The translations under genes were made by a program, and so were the position numbers. Positions 6,726 through 8,051 of a DNA stretch of 8,051 bases are shown here, one piece after another. The notes beneath the pieces were generated by a model. It was not told the DNA's origin and did no database searches. It worked only from the letters and a program-made list of their open reading frames with translations. Source of the DNA: an uncultured Sphingomonas sp. (GTDB lineage: Bacteria > Pseudomonadota > Alphaproteobacteria > Sphingomonadales > Sphingomonadaceae); the NCBI GenBank assembly GCA_902806295.1, contig CADCWB010000041.1:1-8051 (forward strand), read 5' to 3'. How positions within the stretch are numbered: position 1 is the stretch's first letter; the number at the start of each line of letters is the position of its first letter.

Positions 6726-7710
6726 GTCGCAAGCGGGTCAGGTCGTGAATATGAATCAACCCGACCGGCCGGTCCGGCGCATCATGAGCGGTCACGAACA
6801 AGGCCGTGATCCGATACTCCTCAAGTATCGCCAGCGCGTCTTCGCACAATGTGCCTTCCTGCACGACCTTCGGGTCCGGGGTCATCACGTCTCCAGCGGT
6901 CCCGTGGAGCAGGTCGTCGGCATGTCGCCGCAGGTCGCCGTCCGTGACGACGCCGATCAGCGCACCGTCCTTGATGACGCCGGCGATCCCGTAGCTCTTG
7001 CGGGTCATCTCGATGATGGCTTCGGCCATCGGCGTCTCGGGCGCGACCAGCGGTAGATTGCTTCCGGAGTGCATCAGGGCCTGGACCGGCTGGAGCCGGC
7101 CCCCGATGCTCCCGCCCGGATGGAGTAGGCGCATCCCCTCTCGGGTCTGTCCGCGTACCCGCATGGCGGCGATCGCCAAGGCGTCGCCCAGCGCCAGCAT
7201 CAAGGTCGTCGACGTGGTCGGGGCGATGTTCACCGGGCATGCCTCGCGGGCTTGCGGCAGGATCAGCCGAACCGCTGCCGACCGCATCAGGGGCGAGGTC
7301 CGCTGCGATGCGACGGCAATGATCGGGCAGCCGATGGCTTCGGCATGCTCGACCACCGCCCGCAATTCAGGAGTGGTGCCCGAGTTGGACAGGATCAGCA
7401 GCAGGTCGCCGCGAATGATCATGCCAAGGTCGCCATGTGCCGCCTCGGCTGGGTGAACGAACAGCGCCGGCGTGCCGGTCGAGGCCAGGGTCGCGGCGAT
7501 CTTGCGGCCGATATGCCCTGACTTGCCCATGCCACTTACGATCACGCGCTGCTTGGTCGCCGCCAGCAACTGCACGGCTCGCGAGAAGTCGTCATCCAAT
7601 GTATCGACCAGTTGTCCGAGCGCCCTGGCTTCGGTCGCGATCACCTCGCGCCCGATCGCCAGAATGGACTCAAGTTCCCGATCGATCGGTACGGTGGCTA
7701 CGGCAGTCAT
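6718..7710 (-). CDS. kpsF: D-arabinose-5-phosphate isomerase (KpsF/KdsD family)
   Basis: Cytosolic aldose-ketose isomerase that interconverts ribulose-5-phosphate and arabinose-5-phosphate, the first committed step to Kdo. The 330 aa show an N-terminal SIS domain (about 45-185) and two CBS domains (about 207-262 and 270-328). SIS motifs: VSGMGKSGHIGRKIAAT at 58-74 with Lys63, HPAEAAHGDLGM at 86-97, SNSGTTPELR at 108-117, EACPVNIAPTTSTT at 156-169, and HPGGSIGGRL at 197-206, which closes the isomerase part. CBS features: VVTDGDLRR at 254-262, DVMTPDPKVV at 274-283, HIHDLTRLRHA at the end. The length is normal for the family (E. coli KdsD and KpsF about 328). The start at 7710 follows a weak GAGAG nine bases upstream and is the only sensible ATG. 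First gene of the unit that continues with kdsB, kdsA, kpsC and kpsS; the name KpsF rather than KdsD rests on this capsule setting. Confidence 0.95.
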   Translation of the reverse strand: MTAVATVPIDRELESILAIGREVIATEARALGQLVDTLDDDFSRAVQLLAATKQRVIVSGMGKSGHIGRKIAATLASTGTPALFVHPAEAAHGDLGMIIRGDLLLILSNSGTTPELRAVVEHAEAIGCPIIAVASQRTSPLMRSAAVRLILPQAREACPVNIAPTTSTTLMLALGDALAIAAMRVRGQTREGMRLLHPGGSIGGRLQPVQALMHSGSNLPLVAPETPMAEAIIEMTRKSYGIAGVIKDGALIGVVTDGDLRRHADDLLHGTAGDVMTPDPKVVQEGTLCEDALAILEEYRITALFVTAHDAPDRPVGLIHIHDLTRLRHA

Positions 7711-7837
7711 GAAACCCCACTCTCACGGCAGGCTTACCGAAAAAGCGCTCGTTTTCCAACAGCAAAGCCGCCGTCGTGCCTTGCGCCGCAAAGGATCTGT
7801 AAGGAGTTGGCCTTGGAGCACCCTGGTGCGTGCTATC

Positions 7838-7867
7838 GGTATATCGAAGCTTACCCCGAGGTGCCTA
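7838..7867 (-). promoter_or_regulatory. Candidate promoter for the kpsF-kpsS unit
   Basis: On the - strand, TAGGCA (7867-7862) and TATACC (7843-7838) are separated by 18 bases; each matches four of six positions of the sigma-70 consensus. The implied transcript would start near 7831 and have a leader of about 120 bases. A second, weaker pair, TTGGAA (7759-7754) with TAAGCC (7736-7731) and a 17-base spacer, lies closer to kpsF. Matches of this quality occur by chance, so the placement is tentative. Confidence 0.22.
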
Positions 7868-7880
7868 CACGTTCAGCGTC

Positions 7881-7899
7881 GCGCTGAGGAGTTCAGCGC
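7881..7899 (-). terminator. Possible weak stem-loop after the epimerase gene
   Basis: GCGCTGA and TCAGCGC form a perfect 7-bp stem around a five-base loop (ACTCC), starting nine bases after the epimerase fragment's stop. No run of T follows, so it is not a standard intrinsic terminator; it may be an mRNA 3' end-stabilising hairpin, or an operator. The bases CGCTGAAC in its left arm and loop recur in the same orientation at 7878-7871. Confidence 0.25.
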
Positions 7900-7907
7900 T
7901 AGCAAAG

Positions 7908-8051
7908 CTAGTCGTGCAGCATCCAGCTGAGCGTCTCCTCCAGCGGAATGGAGAGCAAGGAGCCGATGACGGATTCAACCCGGGCGTTGGATCCACAGAG
8001 CGAGCGCACCTCGTTGCTGCGCACAAACGCGGGATTGACCCTGATGGCGAG
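7908..8051 (-). CDS. C-terminal fragment of an NAD-dependent sugar-nucleotide epimerase/dehydratase
   Basis: The last 47 codons of a gene that enters from the right edge, with stop TAG at 7910-7908. The peptide reads VNPAFVRSNEVRSLCG, then a stretch with the spacing of the substrate/dimer region, then IPLEETLSWMLHD. The pattern (RPxEV, LxG, then LEETL with a short helix) is typical of the C-terminus of short-chain-dehydrogenase-type sugar-nucleotide enzymes, especially the GDP-4-keto-6-deoxymannose reductase / GDP-mannose 4,6-dehydratase group. The catalytic YxxxK and the NAD-binding Gly motif lie outside the window, so the exact reaction cannot be assigned. In this setting it would make an activated sugar for the capsule repeat. 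It lies on the same strand as kpsF, 197 bp upstream, and could be part of the same or a separate transcript. Confidence 0.65.
   Translation of the reverse strand, partial: LAIRVNPAFVRSNEVRSLCGSNARVESVIGSLLSIPLEETLSWMLHD

Larger units (their letters stand above)
7711..7907. other. Non-coding gap upstream of kpsF
   Basis: The only sizeable intergenic stretch in the window, 197 bp between the stop of the epimerase fragment and the kpsF ATG, both on the - strand. Open frames crossing it look non-coding. It contains a 7-bp inverted repeat (7881-7899), a direct repeat, an 11-bp palindrome TTGCGGCGCAA (7781-7791) and a candidate promoter. It is the natural place for the promoter of the kpsF-kpsS unit. 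No JUMPstart/ops-like element and no tRNA-like or riboswitch-like structure was recognised. Confidence 0.6.

Noticed and set aside
4852..6809. + strand open frames of 270 and 283 codons opposite kdsA and kdsB
   Set aside because: Both are antisense to well-recognised enzymes, lack family features and have shadow-type composition (rich in Arg, His, Gln).
7781..7791. TTGCGGCGCAA palindrome as a transcription terminator
   Set aside because: One-base loop and no T-run; an operator or chance palindrome is more likely.
7711..7907. JUMPstart/ops (RfaH) element upstream of the capsule unit
   Set aside because: No GGCGGTAGCGT-like sequence was found on either strand; the nearest G-rich stretch (CGGGGTAAGC) does not match.
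7472..7930. + strand open frames crossing the gap upstream of kpsF as possible small genes
   Set aside because: They overlap the conserved start of kpsF antisense, have no plausible Shine-Dalgarno, and the peptide shows no domain-like pattern.
1..8051. Insertion sequence, CRISPR array, tRNA or phage-like element
   Set aside because: No transposase, integrase, regularly spaced repeats or cloverleaf-like sequence seen; coding sequence fills almost the whole window.

Overview
The window is high-GC DNA that reads as one end of a capsular polysaccharide locus of the ABC-transporter-dependent (group 2-like, Kdo-linked) type. High GC, almost gapless packing with start/stop overlaps, and the flavour of the glycosyltransferase and KpsC proteins suggest an alphaproteobacterium, probably of the Sphingomonas group. 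That placement is an inference from composition and remembered family resemblance; there is no rRNA or marker gene here to prove it.

Layout. On the + strand, bases 1-1101 carry the C-terminal ~366 residues of a periplasmic/outer-membrane polysaccharide export protein (Poly_export plus SLBB repeats), open at the left edge. Twelve bases later comes a GT4-type glycosyltransferase with a TTG start (1114-2409). On the - strand, converging on these, is a tight five-gene unit transcribed from about 7.7 kb towards 2.2 kb: kpsF (arabinose-5-phosphate isomerase), kdsB (CMP-Kdo synthetase), kdsA (Kdo-8-phosphate synthase), kpsC and kpsS (retaining beta-Kdo transferases). Every junction overlaps: 8 bp at kpsF/kdsB and a 4-bp ATGA at each of the next three. 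Upstream of kpsF lies a 197-bp non-coding gap. Beyond it, on the same strand, is the last 47 residues of an NAD-dependent sugar-nucleotide epimerase/dehydratase cut by the right edge.

How it fits together. KpsF turns ribulose-5-P into arabinose-5-P, KdsA condenses this with PEP to Kdo-8-P, a phosphatase (KdsC, not in this window) would release Kdo, and KdsB activates it to CMP-Kdo. KpsS and KpsC then use CMP-Kdo to build the poly-Kdo linker on the lipid anchor of the capsule. The GT4 enzyme presumably adds repeat-unit sugars, and the export protein moves the finished polymer out through the outer membrane. The locus therefore carries its own Kdo supply next to the linker-building enzymes.

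Most notable: the glycosyltransferase and kpsS genes overlap tail-to-tail by 220 bp, each apparently reading past its family's normal end into the antisense of the other. KpsC is short (521 aa), with only one set of catalytic motifs in place of the two expected for a dual-module KpsC. KdsA carries the Cys of the metal-dependent class. I found no RNA gene, mobile element or CRISPR array, and no clearly undescribed system; the two best leads are the overlap and the one-module KpsC.
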